Origin: Pedobacter cryoconitis
GTDB taxonomy: Bacteria > Bacteroidota > Bacteroidia > Sphingobacteriales > Sphingobacteriaceae
Assembly: GCF_001590605.1 (NCBI RefSeq)
Contig: NZ_CP014504.1
Span: 5,022,001-5,086,000 of the forward strand
Length of the DNA: 64,000 nt
Direction: 5' to 3'
Below the pieces are notes generated by a model. The model saw nothing but the letters and a program-made list of their open reading frames with translations. It had not been told where the DNA came from and did no database searches. Shown here piece after piece: positions 25,768 to 35,300 of the stretch. The number at the start of each line of letters is the position of its first letter. Position 1 is the first letter of the stretch. The translations under genes were made by a program, and so were the position numbers.

Positions 25768-27078
25768 ATGAAGAAGATAATATTATTGGGTATAGCCACC
25801 TTATTGGCGGCACCAACTTTCGCACAGACAGATAGCCTGTTCAAAAAAAGATTCAACCTCCATTTCCAGCAAACTGTAATTACGCAGACTAAGCCTGGGT
25901 TTAGTGCAGCATATTCCGGTGCGAACAGCCTTTCTAACGCTCATGAAACAGCAACTTCTCTGACCACAACCTTATTTGGTGGAGCAAGATTATGGAAAGG
26001 GGCTGAAGCTTATTTCAATCCGGAGATGTCTGGAGGAAAAGGATTTAGTCAGGCTGTAGGGGTAGCAGGGTTTCCGAATGGGGAAACCTTCAGGATTGGC
26101 TCTCCGGAACCCGCAATTTATATCGCCAGAGCTTACCTGGTTCAAACCTTTGGCTGGGGAAAAGAAGTCGATACCATAGCCGATGATGCAAATCAGCTGG
26201 CCAGTTACCGCAAAAAGAGATACTTTTCCATTACCGCAGGTAAATTTGGATTAAGTGACTTCTTCGATAACAATGCTTTTAGCCATGATGCAAGGTCTCA
26301 GTTTATGAACTGGTCATTAATGGCGAATGGAGCATGGGACTATCCGGCCAATACAAGAGGTTATGTATTTGGGGTCGTATTCGAACTGGGCCAGCCAACC
26401 TGGGCTTTACGATTAGCCACTACCATGGTTACCACTACTGCTAACGGATCAATCTGGGATGGTAAAATAGGCAAAGCACATGCATTCACACTTGAATATG
26501 AAAAGCGATACCAAATTAGCGGACAAAAAGGAACATTGCGTGTTCTGGGGTATGACAACGCCGCAAAAATGGGAGATTATCGTTTAGCAGTTGCACAAAA
26601 CCCAATAGCACCAGATATTACGGAGACCCGTGCCTATGGCAGAAATAAATATGGGTTTGGGATTAATATAGAACAGAACATTAATGCTAATCTTGGGGTT
26701 TTTGCCAAAACAAGTTATAACGACGGCAAAACTGAAACCTGGGCTTTTACAGAAATTGACAGGTCAGTAAGTTTGGGAGCGATTTTAAAAGGAGATAGCT
26801 GGAATCAAAAAGATGCAGAGATCGGTCTTGCTTTTGTAGGCAATGGAATCTCCAAAGACCACCGTGATTATCTTGCTCACGGAGGATACGGATTCATTAT
26901 CGGTGATGGTAAATTAAACTATGCGCCCGAAATGATTGCTGAAACATATTATAAGGTTAACGTTTATCAGAGGAAATTTTTCCTTTCTCCCGATTACCAG
27001 TTTATTTTGCACCCTGCTTATAATAAAGACCGTGGACCAGTTCATGTTTTCTCCTTAAGAGCGCACGTAGAATTTTAA
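25768..27078 (+). CDS. Outer-membrane carbohydrate-selective porin-like protein
   Basis: The 436-residue protein has a signal peptide (cut after PTFA, residue 19) and then alternates amphipathic beta strands to a C-terminal phenylalanine (RAHVEF), as outer-membrane barrels do. Segments such as ITAGKFGLSDFFDNNAFSHDARSQFMNWSLMANGAWDYPAN are typical of OprB-like carbohydrate porins in Bacteroidota. Substrate is unknown; the location directly after lutABC suggests uptake of a related small acid or sugar, but the gene has its own promoter. Confidence 0.7.
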   Translation: MKKIILLGIATLLAAPTFAQTDSLFKKRFNLHFQQTVITQTKPGFSAAYSGANSLSNAHETATSLTTTLFGGARLWKGAEAYFNPEMSGGKGFSQAVGVAGFPNGETFRIGSPEPAIYIARAYLVQTFGWGKEVDTIADDANQLASYRKKRYFSITAGKFGLSDFFDNNAFSHDARSQFMNWSLMANGAWDYPANTRGYVFGVVFELGQPTWALRLATTMVTTTANGSIWDGKIGKAHAFTLEYEKRYQISGQKGTLRVLGYDNAAKMGDYRLAVAQNPIAPDITETRAYGRNKYGFGINIEQNINANLGVFAKTSYNDGKTETWAFTEIDRSVSLGAILKGDSWNQKDAEIGLAFVGNGISKDHRDYLAHGGYGFIIGDGKLNYAPEMIAETYYKVNVYQRKFFLSPDYQFILHPAYNKDRGPVHVFSLRAHVEF

Positions 27079-27084
27079 CCAAAA

Positions 27085-27122
27085 AGCCCTGCTTCTAATT
27101 AAAGAAGACAGGGCTGATTTTT
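27085..27122 (+). terminator. Terminator after the porin gene
   Basis: AGCCCTG (27085-27091) and CAGGGCT (27109-27115) pair, extended inside by CTTCT/AGAAG, and are followed by GATTTTTCC. It separates the converging porin and PorT-like genes. Confidence 0.75.
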
Positions 27123-27140
27123 CCATAGGTATGGATATAC

Positions 27141-27752
27141 TTAAAACTTAATACCTACACCTACAGAGAATACCTGATTCCTGAATTCTGGAGTAGAAGA
27201 AGTCCCATTTTCATTATTTTTCTGGAAATCCAGCGCGTAACGTCCATGAATATCAAATTTATCATTGACATCATATCTGAAACCGATCAGACCACCAACC
27301 AGACTTTTCTTGAATCTGTCTGAATCTCTCTCTACATTAGTTTGTTCTACAGTTCCAAATCCGTTCTCAAACTTGTTCTTAGTAGATAATAAAAAGGAAA
27401 CCTGTGGACCAGCAACAATATTAAAACTGCTTCCCAGTCTGAAACTAGCTAGAATAGGCACATCAATAAAGCTTGTTGTTTGTCTGAACTCTCCAAGTGA
27501 AGAAGTTAATTTGTAACCCTTTTGTGAGTAAAGAACTTCCGGTGTGAAAGCTAATCCCGCGATTAATGGAATTTCGACAGTAACCCCAGCATTGAAACCT
27601 GTTTTTACTTTGGTATCGAAGTTGTTGTTACCATCGCCTTTGATAATGTCTGATAGATTTAAACCGGCTTTAACACCAAATTTAATCCTATCCTGTGCAC
27701 TTGCTGCTGTAGCTACAAAAAGGCCAATAGCCAAAATAAAGATCTTTTTCAT
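27141..27752 (-). CDS. PorT-like outer-membrane beta-barrel protein
   Basis: The 203-residue protein has a signal peptide (MKKIFILAIGLFVATAASA, cut before QDR) followed by a small barrel: KFGVKAGLNLSDI near residue 24, LAFTPEVLYSQKGYKL in the middle, and a C-terminal SVGVGIKF ending in Phe. This is the outer-membrane beta-barrel (PorT) family common in Bacteroidota, whose members are structural or of unknown role. It stands alone and converges with the porin gene. Confidence 0.8.
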   Translation of the reverse strand: MKKIFILAIGLFVATAASAQDRIKFGVKAGLNLSDIIKGDGNNNFDTKVKTGFNAGVTVEIPLIAGLAFTPEVLYSQKGYKLTSSLGEFRQTTSFIDVPILASFRLGSSFNIVAGPQVSFLLSTKNKFENGFGTVEQTNVERDSDRFKKSLVGGLIGFRYDVNDKFDIHGRYALDFQKNNENGTSSTPEFRNQVFSVGVGIKF

Positions 27753-28065
27753 GAGTTTGTTTTTTAATGGTTATGAAGCTATCATGCTGGTTTTTTCATT
27801 TCGTTGTGTGATTTGAAAAATCATGATGGTTTCATCATTCTATTAATTTTGTGATTAATGCGGAGTGCATAGAAATAAATGTGCCAGTTTAAGGAATCTC
27901 AAGGATATAAAAATTAAGTACTGAGATTAAGTGTTGATATACAGCATGTTGTTTCCTGATTTTAAAATTTAAGTTTCACCCCGAAATTGTTCCTTATGTA
28001 TCAAATCTGATACATTGGTTTGGTGGTTTTAATTAACTTTGTGCCATTAACCATATCAATTATCC
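27753..28065. other. Intergenic region between PorT-like and GH3 genes
   Basis: The 313-bp divergent gap holds a small inverted repeat TGATTT-GAA-AAATCA (27809-27823), a perfect 8-4-8 palindrome at 27996-28015 and the GH3 promoter at 28034-28041. The rest is AT-rich without recognisable content. Confidence 0.5.
27996..28041 (+). promoter_or_regulatory. Palindromic operator candidate and promoter of the GH3 gene
   Basis: ATGTATCA and TGATACAT form a perfect 8-4-8 inverted repeat (27996-28015). It overlaps or directly precedes the -33 region (TTG at 28015-28017), and the -7 box TAACTTTG lies at 28034-28041, 16 bases on. The ATG follows 24 bases later. The placement is that of a transcription factor site controlling this promoter; the factor is unknown. 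Confidence 0.55.
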
Positions 28066-29769
28066 ATGATTCAAAAAAAGTTCCCCTTATTTATTGTGTT
28101 GTTATTCTTTATCTTTTCTGCTCAGGCACAAAAGAAATCATATATCCAAAGTCTTGATGAGCCTAACCATTGGGTAGATTCTGTGCTGCATAAATTAAAA
28201 AAGCGGCATAAGATTGCGCAATTGTTTTTTGTAAGAGCGCATACCAATAAAGGGCAAGCCTTTGAAGATTCTGTTGGACATGTAATCAAAAGGGAACGTA
28301 TCGGTGGATTGGTTTTCTTTCAGGGAGGTCCCGGCAGACAAGCTATTTTAACCAATAAGTACCAGGCATTGGCACACACCCCTTTATTAATCGCTTCTGA
28401 TGGAGAGTGGGGATTGGGAATGCGCCTGGATAGTACAATCGCTTATCCTTATCAAATGGCACTGGGAGCTATACAAGATAAAGAGCTGATTTATAAAATG
28501 GGGATGGAAGTCGCTAAAGATTATAAAAGAATAGGAATGCAGATGAATTTTTCACCTGATGTTGATATTAATAACAACCCTAAGAACCCGATTATCAATT
28601 ACCGTTCTTTTGGAGAAGACAAATATAATGTAGCATTGAAAGCTGGTGCTTATCTTAAAGGAATGCAGGACGGCGGATTATTGGTGACTTTAAAACACTT
28701 TCCAGGCCACGGAGATACGGATGTAGATTCACATTACGACCTTCCTCAGCTTAATTTTACTAAAGCGCGTTTGGATAGTCTGGAAATATATCCTTTCAAG
28801 GAGTTAATCCGGGAAGGCGCTGCGGGTATAATGATTGCACATATGAATATTCCTTCGCTGGATAATACGCCAAACCTTCCTTCTACCTTGTCAAAGCCTA
28901 TTGTGACTGATCTTTTGAAGGGTGAACTTGGTTTCCGCGGATTGATCGTTACTGATGCGATGGAGATGAAAGGGGTAGTGAAGCATTTTAAAGATGGTGA
29001 AGCAGATGTAATGGGAGTGATTGCCGGAAATGATATTCTGGAACTTTCTGAGAATAGCAAGAGAGCAGTTAAATTAGTACGCCAGGCAGTAAGAGATGGA
29101 AAGATCAGTATGGAAAGGATTGACGAAAGTGTCCGGAAGATCTTAATTGCTAAATACTGGTCAGGAGTATATAAAAGAGATACTGTGAATACACATCAAG
29201 TTGCTGCTGAAGTTAACAGAGCAGAGAGCTTTGCTTTATTGCAACAACTCGCTGATGCGTCTATGACTATTTTGAATGGTGACGGCGGAATAAAGTCACT
29301 GGATTTAGCAAAAAGAACTGCTATTATCAGTATTGGTACACCTGAGGTAACTGTATTTCAGCGGGAGTCGGGGAAATTATATCAAAACTGTATGTTCTTC
29401 AATTTAGATAAAACAGCAAATGCAAATACAGTTGCAGGTGTTATGAAGCAATTAGCCGCTTTTGATCAGGTGATTATTGGAATTCATGATACCAGGCTGC
29501 GTCCGGGGAATGGGATGGAATTAAGTGGCGATTTGAAAATGCTGATCAGAGATATGGCAACCAGGAATACAGTATTCGCATTATTTGCTAATCCATATAA
29601 CCTGGCTGGTTTACCAGGAATAGAAAATGCGAAGTCTTTAGTAGTAGGATATCAGAAAGAAGATTATATGCAGAAAGCTGCGGCTGAAGTTATTGGTAAT
29701 GTAAAGGTCGCTACTGGTAAATTACCGGTAACGGTTAATAATTTCTTCAAGTTCAATGCTGGATTATAA
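28066..29769 (+). CDS. Exported glycoside hydrolase family 3 protein (NagZ-like)
   Basis: The 567-residue protein has a signal peptide (cut after AQA, residue 21) and a GH3 barrel. The sequence KHFPGHGDTDVDSH (residues 210-223) is the mobile-loop motif with the Asp-His dyad of beta-N-acetylglucosaminidases (NagZ type), and Asp297 in VTDAMEMKG is the expected nucleophile. A C-terminal part (about 400-567) resembles the GH3 second domain. It probably removes N-acetylglucosamine from cell-wall or chitin fragments in the periplasm. In some relatives a beta-lactamase domain follows; none is present here. Confidence 0.87.
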   Translation: MIQKKFPLFIVLLFFIFSAQAQKKSYIQSLDEPNHWVDSVLHKLKKRHKIAQLFFVRAHTNKGQAFEDSVGHVIKRERIGGLVFFQGGPGRQAILTNKYQALAHTPLLIASDGEWGLGMRLDSTIAYPYQMALGAIQDKELIYKMGMEVAKDYKRIGMQMNFSPDVDINNNPKNPIINYRSFGEDKYNVALKAGAYLKGMQDGGLLVTLKHFPGHGDTDVDSHYDLPQLNFTKARLDSLEIYPFKELIREGAAGIMIAHMNIPSLDNTPNLPSTLSKPIVTDLLKGELGFRGLIVTDAMEMKGVVKHFKDGEADVMGVIAGNDILELSENSKRAVKLVRQAVRDGKISMERIDESVRKILIAKYWSGVYKRDTVNTHQVAAEVNRAESFALLQQLADASMTILNGDGGIKSLDLAKRTAIISIGTPEVTVFQRESGKLYQNCMFFNLDKTANANTVAGVMKQLAAFDQVIIGIHDTRLRPGNGMELSGDLKMLIRDMATRNTVFALFANPYNLAGLPGIENAKSLVVGYQKEDYMQKAAAEVIGNVKVATGKLPVTVNNFFKFNAGL

Positions 29770-29772
29770 CGG

Positions 29773-29818
29773 AATCATGGCATAAAAAGAGGCGATTGCC
29801 TCTTTTTATGCCATGATT
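29773..29818. terminator. Bidirectional terminator, perfect 21-bp stem
   Basis: The 21 bases at 29773-29793 are exactly complementary to 29798-29818 around the loop GATT. T-runs occur in both orientations within or after the stem. It serves the convergent GH3 and hmp genes. The stem is unusually long and perfect. Confidence 0.85.
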
Positions 29819-29827
29819 TTTATCCGC

Positions 29828-31042
29828 CTAGTTCATCTGGAGTACCTGAGGCCCGAATTCTTCAAAAAAGATTAATTTCTTATCAATACCTTTTGCCTGA
29901 AGATCCTGATATTGTCTGGTGATGAAAGCCGATGGGCCGCATATAAAATAATTGGTATCTGGGTCCTTAGGTAATTCCGGAATAGTATTGATATCCAGGT
30001 AACCTTCTAATATGCCATTCTCTTTATCTTCCGGAGTAATTACATTGTAAAAAGTATGCTGCTTTACATTACTTTTTGTAGTCGTGATATAGTCAAGATG
30101 ATCTTTAAACGCATGAACCGATTTGTTTCTGCAACCATGTATCCAGGTAATTGGATTTTCATGATCTTTAGCTATCAGGCTTTGCAACATACTCATCAAT
30201 GGCGTCAGGCCAACCCCTCCGCTAATCAGTACGATTGGCGCAGTTGTATTTTCTGTTAAGACAAAATTACCAGCAGGAGCAGTCAGATCTAATACATCTC
30301 CTTCATTTACAGCATCATGTAAATAATTACTAATTAATCCATTCGTATCCAGATTCACACCTTTTTCTCTTTTCACAGAGATGCGGTAATAATCCTCATT
30401 TGGAGCACTTGAAATGCTGTACTGGCGTGCTTGTTTTAAATTCAGGGATTTAAGAAAAGTGCGGATACTTAAGTACTGGCCTGGTAGGTGAGGTGTTACT
30501 TTTCCGCCATCACCCGGGTAAAGGTAAAAAGAAGTGATCTCTGCTGATTCTGCTTCTTTTTTGCCGAGGATAAATGGTCTCCAGCCTGTCCATCCATAAG
30601 TTTTTGACGTTTGTTGTTCATAAAGTTTAGCTTCATGACCCGACATCAGTTCCGCTAACTGCTGATAAGCAACTCCCCATGCATCGATAATTGCCGGGGT
30701 GGCTGGATCACCTAATACTTCTTTGATAGATTCGATCAGGTGATTGCCCACAATTATATAATGTTCAGGACGGATATCCAGGCTGGTATGTTTATGCCCG
30801 ATACGGTCTACTACAGGTAACAGCACCATCGGGTTCGCTATATTCTCTGCATAAGCAAGTACAGCCATAGCCAGTGCAGTCTGTTGTTTCCCACTCTGCT
30901 GATTTCCCATGTTAAAAATGTTCTTAAGCTCTGGATTATGCGTAAACATTCGTTTGTAGAAATGTGTGGTCAATAAAACACCGTTCTCTTTTAAAATTGG
31001 TACTGTTGCTGTAATCAGTTTTTTTTGTTCGTCAGTCATCAT
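29828..31042 (-). CDS. hmp: Flavohemoprotein, nitric oxide dioxygenase
   Basis: Hmp converts nitric oxide and oxygen to nitrate using NAD(P)H. The 404-residue protein has a globin domain (residues 1-140; proximal His85 in GHKHTSLDI), an FAD-binding barrel with RQYSISSAPNEDYYRISVKRE (about 211-231) and an NAD-binding domain with VLISGGVGLTPLMSML near 272. All three parts are complete. The gene is divergent from an Rrf2-type regulator with a conserved cysteine cluster, and a perfect palindrome lies over its promoter, which points to NO-responsive repression. Confidence 0.95.
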   Translation of the reverse strand: MMTDEQKKLITATVPILKENGVLLTTHFYKRMFTHNPELKNIFNMGNQQSGKQQTALAMAVLAYAENIANPMVLLPVVDRIGHKHTSLDIRPEHYIIVGNHLIESIKEVLGDPATPAIIDAWGVAYQQLAELMSGHEAKLYEQQTSKTYGWTGWRPFILGKKEAESAEITSFYLYPGDGGKVTPHLPGQYLSIRTFLKSLNLKQARQYSISSAPNEDYYRISVKREKGVNLDTNGLISNYLHDAVNEGDVLDLTAPAGNFVLTENTTAPIVLISGGVGLTPLMSMLQSLIAKDHENPITWIHGCRNKSVHAFKDHLDYITTTKSNVKQHTFYNVITPEDKENGILEGYLDINTIPELPKDPDTNYFICGPSAFITRQYQDLQAKGIDKKLIFFEEFGPQVLQMN

Positions 31043-31122
31043 AAAATATATTAATACCTTTTTGTCCTTTATTGTAATACGACTATGCGCTTTTTAAGGT
31101 GTGCTGGCATAGTTTGATGGAT

Positions 31123-31130
31123 CAAATATA
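31123..31130 (-). promoter_or_regulatory. -7 box of hmp
   Basis: The minus strand reads TATATTTG, a TAnnTTTG match 81 bases upstream of the hmp ATG. The predicted -33 site would fall inside the palindrome at 31137-31170, so a bound repressor would block polymerase. Confidence 0.55.
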
Positions 31131-31136
31131 GTAAAT

Positions 31137-31170
31137 AAATAATAAAAGACTAAAACATCTTTTATTATTT
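31137..31170. promoter_or_regulatory. Operator candidate in the hmp / Rrf2 divergent region
   Basis: AAATAATAAAAGA (31137-31149) and TCTTTTATTATTT (31158-31170) are perfectly complementary 13-base arms around an 8-base spacer. The site sits between the two divergent promoters and over the hmp -33 region. Given the adjacent NsrR-like regulator, this is the likely binding site (inference). Confidence 0.6.
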
Positions 31171-31231
31171 TAGTGCTTAAGCTGAGATGCTTAATAGCTA
31201 TACTACTGTTATTCTATGGTTAATTTATTGC

Positions 31232-31239
31232 TATCTTTG
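31232..31239 (+). promoter_or_regulatory. -7 box of the Rrf2 regulator gene
   Basis: TATCTTTG matches TAnnTTTG and ends 11 bases before the ATG at 31251, giving a very short leader. Confidence 0.55.
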
Positions 31240-31250
31240 TTTTATAAGAG

Positions 31251-31691
31251 ATGGGAATATTTTCAAAAACTTGCGAGTATGCAATCAGATCAGTTTTCTT
31301 TATTGCACACAGAACAGCCGGACACAGCGGCAGGGTAGGCATTAAAGAAATTGCATTGGGGATAGATTCACCTGAACCTTTCCTGGCAAAAATCTTACAG
31401 GATTTAAGCCGCAGAGGGATCGTGCAGTCTACGAAAGGTCCAAATGGGGGGTTTTATCTCGATAGTGCTTCTTTAGAGAGGCCCTTGAGTGATATTGTCG
31501 CTGCTGTAGATGGAAACGACATCTTTTATGGTTGCGGCCTGGGATTGAAACAATGCTCTGAAATAAATCCATGCCCATTACACAATGAGTTCAAGGATAT
31601 CCGGAACAAGATTCACCTGATGCTGCATGAAACAAAAATAGGAGAGTTCAATGAGGAGCTCATGAGTGGAATGCTCTCCCTGAAGAAATAA
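31251..31691 (+). CDS. Rrf2 family regulator, NsrR-like
   Basis: This 146-residue winged-helix regulator starts MGIFSKTCEYAIRSVFFIA, and has KEIALGIDSPEPFLAKILQDLSRRGIVQSTKGPNGGF (about residues 32-68), the Rrf2 DNA-binding region. Three cysteines, Cys95, Cys102 and Cys108 (spacing C-x6-C-x5-C), match the Fe-S ligand set of NsrR/IscR proteins closely. It is divergent from hmp, so sensing of nitric oxide by a cluster and repression of hmp is the best inference. It could also be another Fe-S Rrf2 type. Confidence 0.85.
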   Translation: MGIFSKTCEYAIRSVFFIAHRTAGHSGRVGIKEIALGIDSPEPFLAKILQDLSRRGIVQSTKGPNGGFYLDSASLERPLSDIVAAVDGNDIFYGCGLGLKQCSEINPCPLHNEFKDIRNKIHLMLHETKIGEFNEELMSGMLSLKK

Positions 31692-31692
31692 A

Positions 31693-32223
31693 TTATTGCG
31701 CAGCGTCTTTTGTGGCATAGGTTGCGGGATCCAGAGCTTCGTAAGTCCATCCCTCAAGAAACTCAGTTACTTTTTTAACACTATGTCCTTTTCCTTCTTC
31801 CAGGTAACCTGAATTCTGGATATGCAGTATTTCACCATCACCATCAAGGATTACAAAAACAGGATAGCCAAAACGTCCTGGATAACCTAAACTAGCCATA
31901 ATCGCTTCGTTTTTATTTTCTTTACTATAGTTTACCAGCACAGTCTCATAATGAGCGTTGAGATAGCTTTTCAAAGCAGGTGTGTTATCCACCAAATGGT
32001 GAAAAGCGATACACCAGGAACACCAGTTTCCTCCAACCTGAATAAACACATGTTTTTTTTCCGCTTTAGCCTTGGCAACAGCAGCAGTAATATCAGCTTT
32101 GGCATCAGCCGCAGGATTATATATTTTTACTTCTTCTTTTGATGCTTTAGTTTTGGAGGTTTGTGCAAATGTTGCAGTTGAAATTGCCAGTGTGGCTAAC
32201 AGAATCAGTGATAGTTTCTTCAT
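31693..32223 (-). CDS. Exported thioredoxin-like protein (DUF255-like)
   Basis: The 176-residue protein has a signal peptide (cut after TFA, residue 20) and a thioredoxin fold with the active motif GGNWCSWC (Cys68 and Cys71) followed by HHLVDNTPALKSYLNAHYETVLVN. The cis-proline side appears in GYPGRFGYPVFVILDGDGEIL. It probably reduces or oxidises disulfides in the periplasm. The motif CSWC instead of CGPC places it near the DUF255/thioredoxin_7 group. It converges with the Rrf2 gene, 1 bp apart. Confidence 0.8.
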   Translation of the reverse strand: MKKLSLILLATLAISTATFAQTSKTKASKEEVKIYNPAADAKADITAAVAKAKAEKKHVFIQVGGNWCSWCIAFHHLVDNTPALKSYLNAHYETVLVNYSKENKNEAIMASLGYPGRFGYPVFVILDGDGEILHIQNSGYLEEGKGHSVKKVTEFLEGWTYEALDPATYATKDAAQ

Positions 32224-32318
32224 GTCCGGTTGTTTTTAATTATTTTAACAGCAATATAAAATGAGCAACTCAATTTTATACTTTTCTAAATGTATACAAT
32301 TTGTCCTAACTTCACCAC

Positions 32319-35300
32319 ATGCCTCAACCACTTAAAATATTACAAGCATCTGCAGGCTCAGGTAAAACATTCAGCCTTACGGCACACTACCTAACACTCT
32401 TACTATCTGGGGAAACCAAGTACAGGGAGATTCTTGCGGTGACCTTTACCAATAAGGCAACTGAAGAGATGAAAACCCGTATTATGGAGGTGTTAAAAGG
32501 CTTTGCTACGGGCGATGATGAGGTTGAAGATTATAGAATCCTCGTTTTGCAGGCGCATCCTGATTTAGATGCAGCTACTTTACAAGAAAAATCAGCCCGG
32601 ATTTATAAGCGGATACTTCACGATTACAGTCGTTTTTCAGTCAGTACAATTGATGGTTTCGTACAAAAAGTTATCCGTGGTTTTGCCTTTGAGTTAGGAC
32701 TCGACTCTGGTTATAAACTGGAGATGAACTTTGACAAGGTCAAAAACGAACTGGCAGATAAACTGGATGAACAATTAGATGTCAATCCTGAATTATTGCA
32801 ATGGATCATTGATCTCGCCTTAGACCGGATCAGCAATAATATCAGCTGGAATTACAGGACCGAATTAACAGACCTTGCCGGGGAAATATTTAAGGAACGT
32901 TATCAGCCATTTGACAATGCAATCCAGGCGCTGGTGCAGCATACAGATATGAATGTGCTGTTTGGAGATTACCATAAAGAAACCAAAAAACAGATCGCGC
33001 TATTTGAAGAGACCATTAAACAACTCTCTTTAAAAGCACTCAGTATTTTTGAAAATTCAGGAATTAGTCCGGATTTGTTGAAAGGAAAGTCAAGATCCCC
33101 GTTAAATAACCTGAAGAAAATTGCAGATGAAGACTTTGATAAAGTAGAAAGTCTAAGCAAGCTCATTGACGAACCCGAAGAATGGTTTAAACCAGGAAGC
33201 GATACCTCACTATATGACACACTGAATCCGGTAATCCGCGATTTATATCAGACTTATACCAATGGATTGCCTGACTATATCTTAGCACAGGCTTTCAATA
33301 AAAATTTATATTACCTGCGGCTGATGCAGGAAATGGCTATCCTGTTAAAAACTTACCGGGAAGAAAGTGGTAGTTTACTCATCAGTGATGCACAAAACCT
33401 GCTGAAAGGGATTACGGGTGAAGATGATGATAACCCCGCATTTATCTGGGAAAAGACAGGCAGCCGTTACCGTCACTTCTTATTTGACGAATTTCAGGAT
33501 ACTTCAGCCAATCAATGGGGTAACTTCAGGCCGCTATTGAAAAATGCGATGGCAGAAGCAAATGGGAAACTTATTGATCATTTGATCGTAGGGGATGTAA
33601 AACAATCTATTTACCGGTGGCGAAATGGCGATTGGAATATTCTTCACCAGGAAGCTAAAAAAGATATCGGGAGTACTTATGTCACAGATTCCAGCCTGGA
33701 AGAGAATTACAGGAGTACCAAAAACATTATTAATTTCAATAATATCCTGTTCAAGGCACTGCCAATCCTGATGCAGAAAAACATCAATACGACAGTAGAA
33801 GCACAAACAACTAATCTGACACTCAATGAATGGTGGGAAGAGAAAGGCTTCAGCCATATTATTACCGATGTTTATGCAGAAGCAGAACAAAAACTTACCC
33901 CAAGAACAGCAGATGGGGGGACTATCGATTTTAATGTTTTAAGAACAGATGAAAATGATGCCCCATTAAATAAAACAAGCTTTAAGACAGCGGCGCTTCG
34001 TAAAATGGTCGAAACGCTCAAACGTCTTTTAATAGAAGAAAAACGTTACCAGGCGGGAGATACCTGTGTATTGGTACGTTCTAATTCAGAAGCGATTGCA
34101 GTAGTAGATATATTGATGGAAAACAACATCAATGTAATTTCTGGAGAAGCATTGCTTATTGAGAACAATACGGCAGTAAAAATATTAATTGATACTTTAA
34201 TGGTGATGGCAGGAATGCCTTCCAATACCGCTTTATACAAAGCTAACTGTATCAGTTTATATGCACAGCTCCAACAACGTACCCTTGACCCTGCTTCTTT
34301 ATTTAATCTGAAAAGTAAACAGCTGGAAGAATTAACCGGAATATTGCCTGCTGATTTATGTATGCACTGGCGCAGCTGGATGCAGCAACCACTACCCGAA
34401 TTACTCGAAAAACTGATTTCTGCTTATGGATTAAATGAAACAGCCTATGCAAACCATCTGCCGTATCTGTTTGCTTTGAGAGATTTGGCAGGGAATGTTG
34501 GCCGTCAGGGAGAAAAAGGGATTACTTCATTCTTGAAATACTGGAAAGAAGAAGGGAGCAGGAAAACCCTGCCTTCTTCCGACCGTACTGATGCAGTACA
34601 GGTGATTACAATCCATAAATCAAAAGGGCTCGCATTTAAAGTGGTGATGATTCCTTTTTGTAACTGGGATATCAATGGCAAGATCAATACGATATTTTGG
34701 GTGCCAGCTGCAAATACCCCCTACCATCAGCTGCAAAGTATCCCGCTCAAATATACTTCGTCTTTAGGGGCATCGGCCGTTGCCATTCCTTATTATGAAG
34801 AATTACTTTATAACAATATGGATGCTTTAAATATGCTTTATGTAGCCACAACGCGTACAAAAGAATATTTATATATGAGCTGTCTGGGTAAGAAATCAGA
34901 GAGTGTCAGTACCATCGGTGACCTGTTAATCCGGATCTTTGAAGATCAGCTGTCTCCAGAAGGACAATTTCTTTTAGAAGAAGAGGTTATTAAAAAGGGA
35001 TCGGGAAAAGCATCAGTGCACCTGAGCCCGGAGATTATTGATTTGAAAGAATACCCACTGTCAGGAAGGCTCAGTGAAGTTTTTAACAGTGACCTGAGAA
35101 AGAAAGAGATTGATATGCTATTAAATGACAGTGCTGGCAGGGAAGGCAGTATTTTACATGAAGTGCTCGCCCGCGCTGCAGCTATCCAGGATATTGATGA
35201 AGTTTTAGGACAAATGCTGACTGAAGGCTTTTTTAAAGAAAAAGAAGTTGCAGGCTTCAGAAAGCAAGCTATAATTGTTTTAGAACATGAAGCGCTTCAA

